Shown here piece by piece: positions 52,934 to 60,208 of a DNA stretch of 60,208 bases; within the stretch, counting starts at the first letter, position 1, and each line of letters begins with the position of its first letter. The stretch spans positions 1-60,208 of the forward strand of contig NZ_JAHQCW010000037.1 of the NCBI RefSeq assembly GCF_019042275.1, given 5' to 3'. The notes beneath the pieces were generated by a model. It was not told the DNA's origin, made no database searches, and saw nothing but the letters and a program-made list of their open reading frames with translations. Both the position numbers and the translations under genes were made by a program. This stretch comes from Diplocloster agilis (GTDB taxonomy: Bacteria; Bacillota; Clostridia; Lachnospirales; Lachnospiraceae).

Positions 52934-53434
52934 ATGTCTATTGAAATTGCCAGGGAATATCTGAAAAAATGGAATCTGGACAGCCGGATTCAGGAATTTG
53001 AGGTTAGCAGCGCTACCGTAGAGCTGGCCGCCGAAGCCGTTCACTGCATTCCGGCCAAAATTGCGAAAACCCTCTCCTTTCAAAAAGAAGACGGCTGCAT
53101 CCTGGTGGTCACCGCCGGGGACGCCAAGATTGACAACCGTAAATTTAAGGACACGTTTGGACGGAAAGCCACAATGCTGAAACCGGAAGAAGTCGTTTTA
53201 TACACCAATCATGCAATCGGCGGAGTCTGCCCCTTTGGCGTTGGACCCAAGGCGGAAATTTATACCGATATTTCCCTGAAGCGTTTTGATACCGTTTATC
53301 CCGCGGCCGGAAGCGCCAACAGCGCGGTTGGACTCACCTGCGACGAGCTTTTTGCCTGCGCCAACAGCATTAGCTGGGTCGATGTCTGTAAGAATTGGGA
53401 TCCGTCATCCGATACAGCTGCTCCTCATCTATGA
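52934..53434 (+). CDS. YbaK/EbsC-family aminoacyl-tRNA deacylase-like protein
   Basis: 166 residues of the YbaK/ProX editing-domain family. The conserved segment AKTLSFQKEDGCILVVTAGDAKID contains the Lys used by relatives to bind tRNA. GKxGxxxPFG-like stretch GGVCPFGVG is typical. Relatives hydrolyse Cys-tRNA(Pro) or other mischarged tRNAs. The ATG at 52934 follows AAAGAGGTCTCTATC; upstream ATGs lack a site. Its end overlaps the convergent Crp/Fnr gene by 65 bp. Confidence 0.9.
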   Translation: MSIEIAREYLKKWNLDSRIQEFEVSSATVELAAEAVHCIPAKIAKTLSFQKEDGCILVVTAGDAKIDNRKFKDTFGRKATMLKPEEVVLYTNHAIGGVCPFGVGPKAEIYTDISLKRFDTVYPAAGSANSAVGLTCDELFACANSISWVDVCKNWDPSSDTAAPHL

Positions 53435-54074
53435 CCTTTATTCCTCCCCGGAACAGCCGGACGACTCCCTCCTGCTGGAAATATTTCAGCATTCTGGTCA
53501 CCACCTCCCGGGCGGACCCCAGATGAGACGCGATCTTTTCCTGGGTGATATGTAAGGTCAGGGAATCCTCGATGGCGATCTGTTCCATGAGAAAATTAGC
53601 CAGCCGTTTGTCAAAGCTGGTAAATAATACCTGCTCCATCACCCACATGACGTCCGAAAACCTGGAGGCCATCAGCTCGTTCAGGAAGCTTTTCACCGGA
53701 AGAAGCGTATCCGACATTCCTGATACAATGGTCATGGGAAGCAGATACGCCTGCGTATCCTTCTCCACCTCGATGTGCACTTCAAATGTGATATTTTTCA
53801 TCATGCAGGAAGCGGTCATGATGCAGACGTCCCGCTCAAAGAGGCGGTACAGCGTAATCTCCCGTCCGGTCTCCGAGATAAAATAAGTCCGGATCTGGCC
53901 GCTCTTTAACAGGAATAAGCCGGAGCAATCCTGATCTCCCCGGTGGAGCCAGGTCCCGGCTTTGAATTCCTGCAGTTTCATAGCGTCAGCCAATTCTTTC
54001 TGATCCTGCCCGCTCAATTCTTCCCAGAAGGGAAGCGTATCCTTTACATATACAAGCTCTGCTTCCGACAGCAT
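53370..54074 (-). CDS. Crp/Fnr-family transcriptional regulator
   Basis: About 234 residues. A cyclic-nucleotide-binding-like domain (about 20-135, GTWLHRGDQDCSGLFLLKSGQIRTY) lacks the full cAMP pocket. The C-terminal winged helix (about 150-215) has HITQEKIASHLGSAREVVTRML. Two Cys residues in CIMTASCMM lie in the dimer-helix region; a classic Fnr iron-sulphur Cys cluster is not seen, so the signal is unknown. AAAGGTGTGATGAAAAA precedes the ATG at 54074. Thioredoxin lies about 130 bp upstream on the same strand. Confidence 0.88.
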   Translation of the reverse strand: MLSEAELVYVKDTLPFWEELSGQDQKELADAMKLQEFKAGTWLHRGDQDCSGLFLLKSGQIRTYFISETGREITLYRLFERDVCIMTASCMMKNITFEVHIEVEKDTQAYLLPMTIVSGMSDTLLPVKSFLNELMASRFSDVMWVMEQVLFTSFDKRLANFLMEQIAIEDSLTLHITQEKIASHLGSAREVVTRMLKYFQQEGVVRLFRGGIKVIDEEQLYRMTDPNSYRHRPS

Positions 54075-54202
54075 TTTTTCATCACACCTTTTACGAATTC
54101 CGGCAATCAATCTGTTACCTATTATATAACATATTCAGATACATTGCCAGAAAAACACTGTCAGAAGATATTTTTTTGCCATTCGCACATAAACGGCTGT
54201 TT

Positions 54203-54514
54203 TTAGCCGATCATATTTAAGATTGCTTTTTTGGAACGCACTCCCACGGATTTATCCACGTTTTTGCCGTTTTTAAATACCATAAGGGTGGGGATACTCA
54301 TGATTCCCAGCGCCTCGGCCAATTCCGGCTGTTCATCGATATTGACTTTCGCCACCGTCGCTTTATCTTCCACTTCCTGCGCCACCTGATCCACGATAGG
54401 CGAAAGCATTCTGCAGGGGCCGCACCAGGTTGCCCAGAAATCCACCAGAACGGTTCCTTCCTTCTCCAGTACCTCTTCTTTAAAATTCTGTTTCGTAATA
54501 TGTTTGATTGCCAT
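54203..54514 (-). CDS. trxA: thioredoxin
   Basis: 103 residues with the redox site WCGPC (Cys32-Cys35 region) in VDFWATWCGPCRMLSPIV and the cis-Pro segment SIPTLMVFKNG. It keeps cytosolic disulphides reduced together with thioredoxin reductase encoded elsewhere. AAAGGAGAGAACGATT precedes the ATG. Gene length is normal. Single gene; neighbours give no further link. Confidence 0.95.
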   Translation of the reverse strand: MAIKHITKQNFKEEVLEKEGTVLVDFWATWCGPCRMLSPIVDQVAQEVEDKATVAKVNIDEQPELAEALGIMSIPTLMVFKNGKNVDKSVGVRSKKAILNMIG

Positions 54515-54593
54515 AATCGTTCTCTCCTTTATGAATAAATTTATTTTACACTGTTATAATAGCGCAAAAGGAGAAAAAGGTTCTGTAACTAAG

Positions 54594-55880
54594 TCACATA
54601 TCGCAATCCGCCCATACATCCAGCATTTTCATCGGGTCCATGGACTCTCTTGCCCATTCGCCGGCCATCTCATTTCCCTCGTTTTCCATCTGTTTTAAGA
54701 ACTCAGCCGGCAGCACCGCTAACTGTTCGATTTCCTCCAGGAACGCCTTGGTATAATACCGGGGCTTCTGCAACACCGCCGTACATACCAGCTGCACGCA
54801 ATTATCAAACATAAATTCCCGGACATCCCCGCTCCCCCGCCAGTCATCCGCAAACAGGCGCGCCGCAAACCCAAGAAGCCGCCCGGCCGCCTCCGCAAGC
54901 TTTTCATTCTCCGCCAGCTTCGTCATATACGTCTGATGCCCGTTCTCCAGATCCTCCTGCACATCCTGCAGATCATCCGCCAGCTGCAAGAAGAACCCAA
55001 ACCCGGTCAAAAAATAAATATCCCGTCTGTCCATGCACCCATTTATCAGGCACTGATCCACATAGATGGAAGCGCCGCCTTTATAGACAGACACCCGCAG
55101 CAATTCTTCCTCCCCAAGCTTTTTTGCTTCGTGCTGCGAAAGGCTGCCCAACTGGGCGTCATAAATAATCATCAAAAAATCATACAGGTCTTCAAAATCC
55201 TTTCTGGGATATACTTCCTCAATCACATCGATAAGCCCGCACACCTTTTTTTCCAGCTCATCCTGTACCTGCACCTCTTCCCCCAGTAATTTTCTTACCA
55301 GCATATCATTGAACCTTTTTTTCTGCGCCGGGCTGTAATCTCCATCCAGGAAATTATCCGTATAGGGATAGAGAAGACTGTAGCTCCAGATGGCCCGCTG
55401 AAACCATTCCCCTTCCCCCGCCGCCAGCGCCAGCATAAAATAGACGAAATAATTCTTAAGCCCCTGCACCAGTTCTTCCATCCCCAGTTCCCGGTCATAC
55501 CGCCGGGTCTGACGGAAATATTCCTTCGTCGCCTCCAGAAACTGTTTTCTTACCTCCGCCGGAAGCTTTCCCATCTGAAAGATCACATCATGCTCCATAG
55601 CCTCAAGCACCGTGCGCTCTCCCTGTTCCTTCCATTTCTTCTGAGCGGCCATCGCCTGGGGGAAATCCTTCACATGCTTCCTCATCCGGCCAAGGGCCGC
55701 CGCCCCCCTCTTCGCATTCTCTTCCCTCTGCTTTTCCGGGACCAGGCGGAATTTTTCTGTTCTTATCTGTGCCGGAATTCCTTTCCACAGCTCCAGCACC
55801 TGTTCCAAAGCCTCATTCACTCCAAATCCTTCATTTCCCAGCGCGCTCTTCCATCTCTCCATGCCGCTCTTATCTTCCAT
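54594..55880 (-). CDS. orphan class I isoprenoid-synthase-fold protein
   Basis: 428 residues, nearly all helical. The first Asp-rich segment YPYTDNFLDGDY (about 175-186) and the second QLADDLQDVQEDL (about 299-311) sit where the DDxxD motifs of class I prenyltransferases and terpene synthases bind Mg2+ diphosphate, though the first is DNxxD. It is longer than usual prenyl synthases, with an extra N-terminal helical part. It has no isoprenoid-pathway neighbours and follows a 95-residue protein and dinB on the same strand. GGAGGATAAAAGCGGC precedes the ATG. Substrate unknown; NCBI-type name 'class 1 isoprenoid biosynthesis enzyme' fits. Confidence 0.78.
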   Translation of the reverse strand: MEDKSGMERWKSALGNEGFGVNEALEQVLELWKGIPAQIRTEKFRLVPEKQREENAKRGAAALGRMRKHVKDFPQAMAAQKKWKEQGERTVLEAMEHDVIFQMGKLPAEVRKQFLEATKEYFRQTRRYDRELGMEELVQGLKNYFVYFMLALAAGEGEWFQRAIWSYSLLYPYTDNFLDGDYSPAQKKRFNDMLVRKLLGEEVQVQDELEKKVCGLIDVIEEVYPRKDFEDLYDFLMIIYDAQLGSLSQHEAKKLGEEELLRVSVYKGGASIYVDQCLINGCMDRRDIYFLTGFGFFLQLADDLQDVQEDLENGHQTYMTKLAENEKLAEAAGRLLGFAARLFADDWRGSGDVREFMFDNCVQLVCTAVLQKPRYYTKAFLEEIEQLAVLPAEFLKQMENEGNEMAGEWARESMDPMKMLDVWADCDM

Positions 55881-55947
55881 GCCGCTTTTATCCTCCTTAC
55901 CAATCTTACTCCCGCATCCTGGCTGCCAAACCTCTGTATGCTCTCCA

Positions 55948-56235
55948 TCATACCAGATTCTCCTCCCACATCCAACTCTTTTCTCCCCTGTCGATCATCC
56001 ATTTATGCTGCTCCCGGTAGTAAAAAAGGGTGATCTGCTTTTTCAGGCCTCCGGTTATGATATCACAAAGGAATACCATCACCGGTATTCCCGCCCATTT
56101 TTCCTCTTTTGTATATTCCACCTGTTCCACCCGGAAAGTCCGTAATTGATGTTCTTCGTCTTCCAGGCGGATATAATTCGGTTTTATCTTCCCCAGTGTA
56201 TTGAATGTGGCGATCACATCAATGGGGATTCTCAC
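55948..56235 (-). CDS. small protein coupled to dinB
   Basis: 95 residues, predicted beta-rich, starting at GTG 56235 with GGAGGTGAACGTTGA upstream. The start overlaps the dinB stop (GTGA), so translation is coupled. The sequence IDVIATFNTLGKIKPNYIRL and WAGIPVMVFLCDIITGG show no known domain. A role next to a translesion polymerase is suggested only by position. It was probably named hypothetical in related genomes. Confidence 0.75.
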   Translation of the reverse strand: MRIPIDVIATFNTLGKIKPNYIRLEDEEHQLRTFRVEQVEYTKEEKWAGIPVMVFLCDIITGGLKKQITLFYYREQHKWMIDRGEKSWMWEENLV

Positions 56236-57497
56236 TCAACGTTCACCTCCTGATAATTTACACTCTTTTTTTCCCTGCTGATGCCGCCTGCCATATGGCA
56301 GATCGGGCTGTTCAGATATACGGCCCGCTTCAGGGAGTCTTCCCCGAACCGGTTCCGTATCTCATCGGCTGTGCGGTCAATATCCTGAAGCTTTTTCAAG
56401 CGCTCCCACCCAAACAACAGGATCTGCTGTTCCTCCGGCTTCGGAATGATCCCGGAGGTGTGTATGCCCAGATGCCGGACCGGCATACCGTTCCAGCTCT
56501 CCCGAAACAGCCGGGCGGCCGCCCGGACAAGGATGCGGGTCACGTCGGTCGGCTCCTCCAGGTGCATCTGATGGGAAATCCTTTCAAAATCCGCGTATAC
56601 GATGTCCACCGCCACCACGCCGCAGAGCACCTTGTCTTTTCTGAGCCTGCTGCCCACGGTTTCACACAGCGCCTGCAGCACATGTTCCGCCATCTCATGG
56701 CTTTGTGCGTCAAAGGGCATCGTCATGCTGTTCCCGTATCCTTTGTTGGCCGGGATCTCCTCCAGCACCTCCGAGCTATCGATTCCGTTGGCGAACTGAT
56801 GGATCAAAAGCCCGTGCTTTTTTAAATGTGCTTTCAGCAGACAGGGGTCCGCCTGCGCCAGTTCCCCGATCGTGCGGATTCCCAGAGAAAACAGCTTTCT
56901 CGTGGTGGCCCGGCCGACAAAAAAGAGCTCTGAGACAGGCAGCGGCCACATCTTCCGGCGGATCTCATCCGGGAACAGGGTGTGGACCATATCCGGCTTT
57001 TTCAGATCCGAGGCCATCTTCGCCAGCAATTTGTTGGAGGATACCCCCACATTTACGGTAAATCCCAGCTCGTCGCGGATCGTGCGCCGTATCAGCTGGG
57101 CGGCCGCTGCCGGCGAGCCGTACATCCCACAGGTCCCGGTCATATCACAGTAAGCTTCATCGATGGAATATTGTTCCACTATAGGCGAAAAGCGTCTCAG
57201 AATCTCCATGAAGGCCGCCGAGCAGGTGTCATAAAGATCATAGTGGGGAGGAACCAGCTCCAGTCCGGGACATTTCTTCAGCGCCTCTGCGACCAGCTCC
57301 CCGGTCTGAATGCCGTATCTTTTCGCCGGCGTTGATTTGGCCAGAATAATTCCATGGCGCTTTTTCACATCCCCCGCCACCGCGCAGGGGATCTCGCGCA
57401 GATCTTTCGTTCCTCCCAGTACCCGCAGACGGTAAACAGCCTCCCAGGAAAGGAAGGCTGCGTTGACATCGATATGGAAAATAATTTTTTCACACAT
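56232..57497 (-). CDS. dinB: Y-family DNA polymerase IV
   Basis: 421 residues. The catalytic motifs FHIDVNAAFLSWEAV (Asp and palm start) and YSIDEAYCDMTG (SIDE catalytic acids) are intact, as is the thumb and little-finger region. It copies damaged DNA with low fidelity. AAAGGAAGTGAACAT precedes the ATG. A LexA-type operator (57544-57555) lies about 50 bp upstream and a poorer one overlaps the start codon, consistent with SOS control. It is followed by two coupled small-operon genes. Confidence 0.94.
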   Translation of the reverse strand: MCEKIIFHIDVNAAFLSWEAVYRLRVLGGTKDLREIPCAVAGDVKKRHGIILAKSTPAKRYGIQTGELVAEALKKCPGLELVPPHYDLYDTCSAAFMEILRRFSPIVEQYSIDEAYCDMTGTCGMYGSPAAAAQLIRRTIRDELGFTVNVGVSSNKLLAKMASDLKKPDMVHTLFPDEIRRKMWPLPVSELFFVGRATTRKLFSLGIRTIGELAQADPCLLKAHLKKHGLLIHQFANGIDSSEVLEEIPANKGYGNSMTMPFDAQSHEMAEHVLQALCETVGSRLRKDKVLCGVVAVDIVYADFERISHQMHLEEPTDVTRILVRAAARLFRESWNGMPVRHLGIHTSGIIPKPEEQQILLFGWERLKKLQDIDRTADEIRNRFGEDSLKRAVYLNSPICHMAGGISREKKSVNYQEVNVE

Positions 57498-57503
57498 ATG
57501 TTC
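57492..57503. promoter_or_regulatory. weak LexA-like site at the dinB start
   Basis: On the minus strand GAACATATGTGT overlaps the dinB start codon, differing at one base from GAAC-N4-GTTT. Confidence 0.4.
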
Positions 57504-57543
57504 ACTTCCTTTTTGCTATGAGCGTTACTATTTATAGCATAGC

Positions 57544-57555
57544 AAACATATGTTC
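57544..57555. promoter_or_regulatory. LexA (SOS) operator of dinB
   Basis: On the minus strand GAACATATGTTT matches the GAAC-N4-GTTY pattern of clostridial SOS boxes, about 50 bp upstream of dinB and between it and the HMCES gene. Confidence 0.75.
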
Positions 57556-57594
57556 TGTTGTGAAGTGGAAGATTCTGTTTATAGACGTTTCCGT

Positions 57595-58188
57595 TTATAA
57601 AAACGGAAGCCTGGCCTGTTCGAACTCGCAGAATTTCTCCAGCGGATAGGGTTCCTGGGCCAGCATGCCTCTCGCCCTGCGTTCATCCAGAATCCAGTCC
57701 TTTAACTCCTCTTTTCTAAGCAGCAGCGGCATCCGGTTATGCACATCCAGCATGGAAGCGTTTGCCTGGGTTGTCACGATAACGAAACGCACCTCCCGGT
57801 CAATTTGCTGGTAAAGCCCCGCCATATAGAGGACTTCTTCATGGGGATTCCTGAAATATATTTTGTTTTTTCCGGTATCCCACTCATAAAAACCGCTGGC
57901 CGGGATCACACAGCGGCGCTGTTCCATGCAGGCACGGAAGGTTTTCTTATCCGGCACGGTTTCCGCCCGGGCATTGATCAGGACGCCTTTGCCGCTGAAG
58001 CCGGGGAATCCCCAGACGGCGGCCTCCGGTTCCGGCTGTCCGTTTACCGGCATCCAGACCGGAACCAGATTCGTGGGATAGATCTCCCCTCTTTTCAGGG
58101 TGACTCCGGCTGTTTTCTGCTCTATTTTTTCAATCATACTGCGGATTTCCACCGAAACCTCGTCATCGATCTGATATCTGCCGCACAT
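57595..58188 (-). CDS. SOS-response-associated peptidase (HMCES/YedK family)
   Basis: About 197 residues. Cys2 directly after the start Met (MCGRYQ) is the residue that becomes the N-terminal nucleophile and forms a covalent link with abasic sites in single-stranded DNA. The family signatures NARAETV and CVIPASGFYEW are present, as is the MLDVHNRMPLLL segment (active-site His). The ATG at 58188 follows AGGAGGCGGTGCAAA; an upstream in-frame codon would bury Cys2 and is rejected. It precedes dinB on the same strand, forming a DNA-damage cluster. Confidence 0.93.
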   Translation of the reverse strand: MCGRYQIDDEVSVEIRSMIEKIEQKTAGVTLKRGEIYPTNLVPVWMPVNGQPEPEAAVWGFPGFSGKGVLINARAETVPDKKTFRACMEQRRCVIPASGFYEWDTGKNKIYFRNPHEEVLYMAGLYQQIDREVRFVIVTTQANASMLDVHNRMPLLLRKEELKDWILDERRARGMLAQEPYPLEKFCEFEQARLPFL

Positions 58189-58305
58189 TTTGCACCGCCT
58201 CCTGCGCACCGCTATTTTTTCGTCCTGTTTTTCCCTGGCCTGTGTTCCATAACCCCTATTGACAAACCTTTTTTTTCTGTTAAGATGGTCATTGAGGTGT
58301 TAAGT

Positions 58306-58689
58306 ATGTTTTTGATAATGGGTATATCAAACGGGGAGAAAAAACTGGATTTTTCTCAGACTATCATTTGTGAAACCTGCGGACAATACGGACATCTGGA
58401 AGTATTCATGACTTTCACATATTTCAGCCTCTTTTTTATTCCGATCCTGAAATGGAAGAAGCGGTTCTATGTAAAATCCCTATGCTGCAACCGGATTTAC
58501 TCAATTCCGGAAGAGCTGGGAAAACAAATTTTACACGGACAGCAGGTAACTCTCCGGCCGGAAGATCTTCATTCGGAAGGCTATGCCTCTTCCTTCCACA
58601 ATCACTGTCAGGCAGTGCGTTGTTCTAATTGTGGTTACGAAGCCGATACTTCATTTGTATATTGCCCAAAATGCGGAAATAAATTATAA
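58306..58689 (+). CDS. zinc-ribbon protein with membrane-like segment
   Basis: 127 residues. N-terminal CETCGQYGHLEV (two Cys) with partner Cys residues in the middle, and a C-terminal CSNCGYEADTSFVYCPKCG zinc ribbon. A short hydrophobic stretch (about 34-46, FTYFSLFFIPILK) fits the zinc-ribbon family in which the metal site is close to a membrane or hydrophobic core. TTGAGGTGTTAAGT precedes the ATG at 58306. It is a single gene, with its stop inside a terminator hairpin. Confidence 0.85.
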   Translation: MFLIMGISNGEKKLDFSQTIICETCGQYGHLEVFMTFTYFSLFFIPILKWKKRFYVKSLCCNRIYSIPEELGKQILHGQQVTLRPEDLHSEGYASSFHNHCQAVRCSNCGYEADTSFVYCPKCGNKL

Positions 58690-58706
58690 ATTATTCCGCA
58701 TTTTTT
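58671..58706. terminator. bidirectional terminator
   Basis: ATGCGGAAATAA and TTATTCCGCAT form a stem (about 58671-58701) with T tracts on both sides, between the convergent zinc-ribbon and GNAT genes. Confidence 0.8.
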
Positions 58707-59208
58707 ATTTTATAAGCGCATACATACAGGAATCATACATCACCCCGTGTTTGCACACGCTGCTTCTCATAATCCCTTCCAGCGTAAATCCCGCCTTTTC
58801 CAGCACTCTTTGGGACCTCTGGTTGCAGGAATATGGTTCCGCAAAGATCCGCACGATATCATAGCGTTGAAAAGCTTCCTCGCAAAGCTGTACGACTGCT
58901 CTGCTCATTATCCCCTTTCCCCAGAACGGTTCCGCCAGCCAGTAGCCCAGCTCCGCGCTCCGGCGGTAGACGTCGTCCCCTAAAAATATTCCGATACTGC
59001 CCACCGCTTCCCCGTCCGCCTCAATCGCCCGGCAAAGCTGCGTCTCATCCCCCGCTTTTATACAGCTTTCTACATATTGCGTTGCATCTTCCCGGGTATA
59101 GGGATACGGAAAGACATCTCTTAAATAATCGGCAATCTTCGGATTATTTGCGTATTTCGCCACCGCCGTTACATCCTGAATCTTCCATTCTCTTAAAATA
59201 AAATCCAT
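58705..59208 (-). CDS. GNAT-family N-acetyltransferase (RimJ/RimL-like)
   Basis: About 167 residues. The acetyl-CoA-binding region SAELGYWLAEPFWGKGIMSRAV contains the family pyrophosphate loop, and ARSCNQRSQRVLEKAGF-like SCNQRSQRVLEKAGFTLEG is typical of the RimJ/RimL branch. It acetylates an amine, often a protein N-terminus or antibiotic. The ATG at 59208 has GGGAGATGATACCC upstream; two earlier in-frame ATGs lack spacing. Neighbour is a MerR-TipAS regulator on the same strand. Confidence 0.9.
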   Translation of the reverse strand: MDFILREWKIQDVTAVAKYANNPKIADYLRDVFPYPYTREDATQYVESCIKAGDETQLCRAIEADGEAVGSIGIFLGDDVYRRSAELGYWLAEPFWGKGIMSRAVVQLCEEAFQRYDIVRIFAEPYSCNQRSQRVLEKAGFTLEGIMRSSVCKHGVMYDSCMYALIK

Positions 59209-59277
59209 GGGTATCATCTCCCTATTCGAACTCATTCTTTTTAATAAAGTGGTTCCATTATACTCTCTGCGCTTCCA

Positions 59278-60039
59278 CTATGCAATAAGATTCAAATAAA
59301 CAGCGTCCCGCAGAAACTTCGCACATCCCGGAAGGTTTCTGTCATAGTATTTTGTAAATCTTGGATCTGCCAGATACATATCCACCACTCCCCGATGGGC
59401 CTCCAGCGTATAGGAGGTCCAGGGAAAGGACAGCCATTTCCGGTGCAGCAGGGCAATCTGCAGGCCTGCTTCACTCTTCGGGTCCTCGTGATTCCTGACT
59501 GCCTCCTCAAGCAGGCTTAAAATCTGTTCCGCCAGAAGATTCATCTCGTCATATTCTGCCTTGGTAAGATTCATCATTTTACGGTTGCTTTCCTCCACAC
59601 ATGCCTCTCCATAGGATTCCCGGATCTCTTCTCCGTACTTTTCTTCATTTTCCTCAAGAAGGCGTTTTTTCAGCCCTTCGAATTTTTCCTGATCTGTCAT
59701 GGTTCTCTTTCCCTCTTCCCTTTCAATTGTTTTTTCCACATTAGCGATTACAAGCTCCAGTTGTTCCTGCTGCGCTTTCAGCGCTTTCAGATGCTCCTTT
59801 AAGGTCCCGGCCCGGTTATGGTCCGGCGCTGTCATAAGATCCCGGATCACGGCCAGCGGAAGATCCATTTCCCGGTAAAATAAAATCTCCTGGAGCTTAT
59901 TTACCTCTTCCTCCTGATAAATCCGGTAACCGGACGGGCTTAACCTGGCTGGCGCCAGCAGGCCGATCTCATCATAATAACGCAGAGTCCTGGTTGTGAT
60001 CCCGGCCAAACGGGCCAGTTTTTGAATGGTATATTCCAT
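59278..60039 (-). CDS. MerR-family regulator with TipAS domain
   Basis: 253 residues. The N-terminal MerR domain (about 1-70, TIQKLARLAGITTRTLRYYDE) binds DNA; a long coiled-coil follows (about 75-115). The C-terminal TipAS antibiotic-recognition domain (about 130-253) binds thiopeptides or other antimicrobials covalently or not in relatives (TipAL, Mta). It probably activates efflux or resistance genes when ligand binds. CAGGAGGAAAAAAAG precedes the ATG. Target genes are not apparent here; the adjacent GNAT gene is one possibility. Confidence 0.93.
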   Translation of the reverse strand: MEYTIQKLARLAGITTRTLRYYDEIGLLAPARLSPSGYRIYQEEEVNKLQEILFYREMDLPLAVIRDLMTAPDHNRAGTLKEHLKALKAQQEQLELVIANVEKTIEREEGKRTMTDQEKFEGLKKRLLEENEEKYGEEIRESYGEACVEESNRKMMNLTKAEYDEMNLLAEQILSLLEEAVRNHEDPKSEAGLQIALLHRKWLSFPWTSYTLEAHRGVVDMYLADPRFTKYYDRNLPGCAKFLRDAVYLNLIA

Positions 60040-60109
60040 CTTTTTTTCCTCCTGCAGCCATCATAATCCTTTACGCGGCGTTAAGGTCAAGCGTTTTTTA
60101 CAGAATCGG

Positions 60110-60208
60110 CCTAAAATGTAATAGTTAATTCTTGTTTCACCCTTTAAATTCGTGTTTGACGATTTTACTCTTACACGATTTGTGGTATGGTTTGATTGGT
60201 TAGTGGAT
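60110..60208 (+). repeat. dispersed 99-bp repeat, copy 2 (cut by window end)
   Basis: This is the second copy of 27724-27822, reaching the end of the window. It carries the same promoter-like elements with one difference (TTTGACGATTTT). If the unit resembles copy 1, a structured RNA should begin just past position 60208. Confidence 0.8.

Overview
The window looks like chromosome from a spore-forming gut Clostridia, most likely Lachnospiraceae. Supporting signs are a moderate GC backbone with strong AGGAGG-type ribosome sites, a YlbJ/SpoVV sporulation membrane protein, an FMN-riboswitch-controlled RibU, DUF2089/SHOCT-like regulators and an Lsa-type ABC-F protein. Most genes are on the minus strand in short, tightly coupled operons. 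This assignment rests on protein recognition by eye; no database was searched.

Layout. 1-2850: a large imperfect inverted repeat, a lipoprotein, and a plus-strand DUF2089/SHOCT-like operon ending in a giant hairpin element (2435-2844). 2851-8470: a minus-strand operon of adaptor, ATPase, permease, response regulator and histidine kinase, resembling a peptide-antibiotic sensing and efflux module. 8669-12183: topoisomerase III, a membrane protein and a ribbon-helix-helix protein. 12216-19640: an AT-rich accessory block beside tRNA-Thr(CGU), with a decayed IS30 transposase, an XRE remnant, a two-gene membrane/cytosolic operon, a collagen-like protein and a frameshifted lipoprotein. 19819-23585: a pRiA4b/SEC-C protein, an AraC pseudogene and ribU with its riboswitch. 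23815-37838: a heterodimeric-type ABC exporter pair, a cell-wall hydrolase, two pseudouridine synthases, SDR and HAD enzymes, a YgiQ radical SAM protein, an rRNA methyltransferase and an alarmone synthetase. 37920-43081: an M23 peptidase, an AraC/GyrI regulator, a type I toxin-antitoxin locus, a lipoprotein, a second giant hairpin (41234-41624) and pepD. 43226-52438: ylbJ, coaD, rsmD, miaB, an amidohydrolase, a GGDEF protein, CorA and an ABC-F gene with a long attenuator-like leader. 52934-60208: a YbaK protein, a Crp/Fnr regulator, thioredoxin, an orphan class I isoprenoid synthase, dinB, an HMCES/YedK protein, GNAT and MerR-TipAS proteins, and the start of a dispersed repeat.

Three things stand out. 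First, two copies of a giant hairpin element share a 187-nt core that folds as a junction. Their long arms differ in sequence between copies, but each arm still pairs with its own partner. Second, two promoters in the accessory block share a 21-bp segment placing a GAAC-N4-GTTC (LexA-type) operator against the -10 box. They drive a collagen-like gene and a two-gene operon that could be a defence pair, and dinB has a related site. Third, there is a compact type I toxin/antisense RNA locus with both promoters visible.

Limits: pairings, repeat alignments and promoters were read by eye. No RNA folding, homology search or expression data was used.
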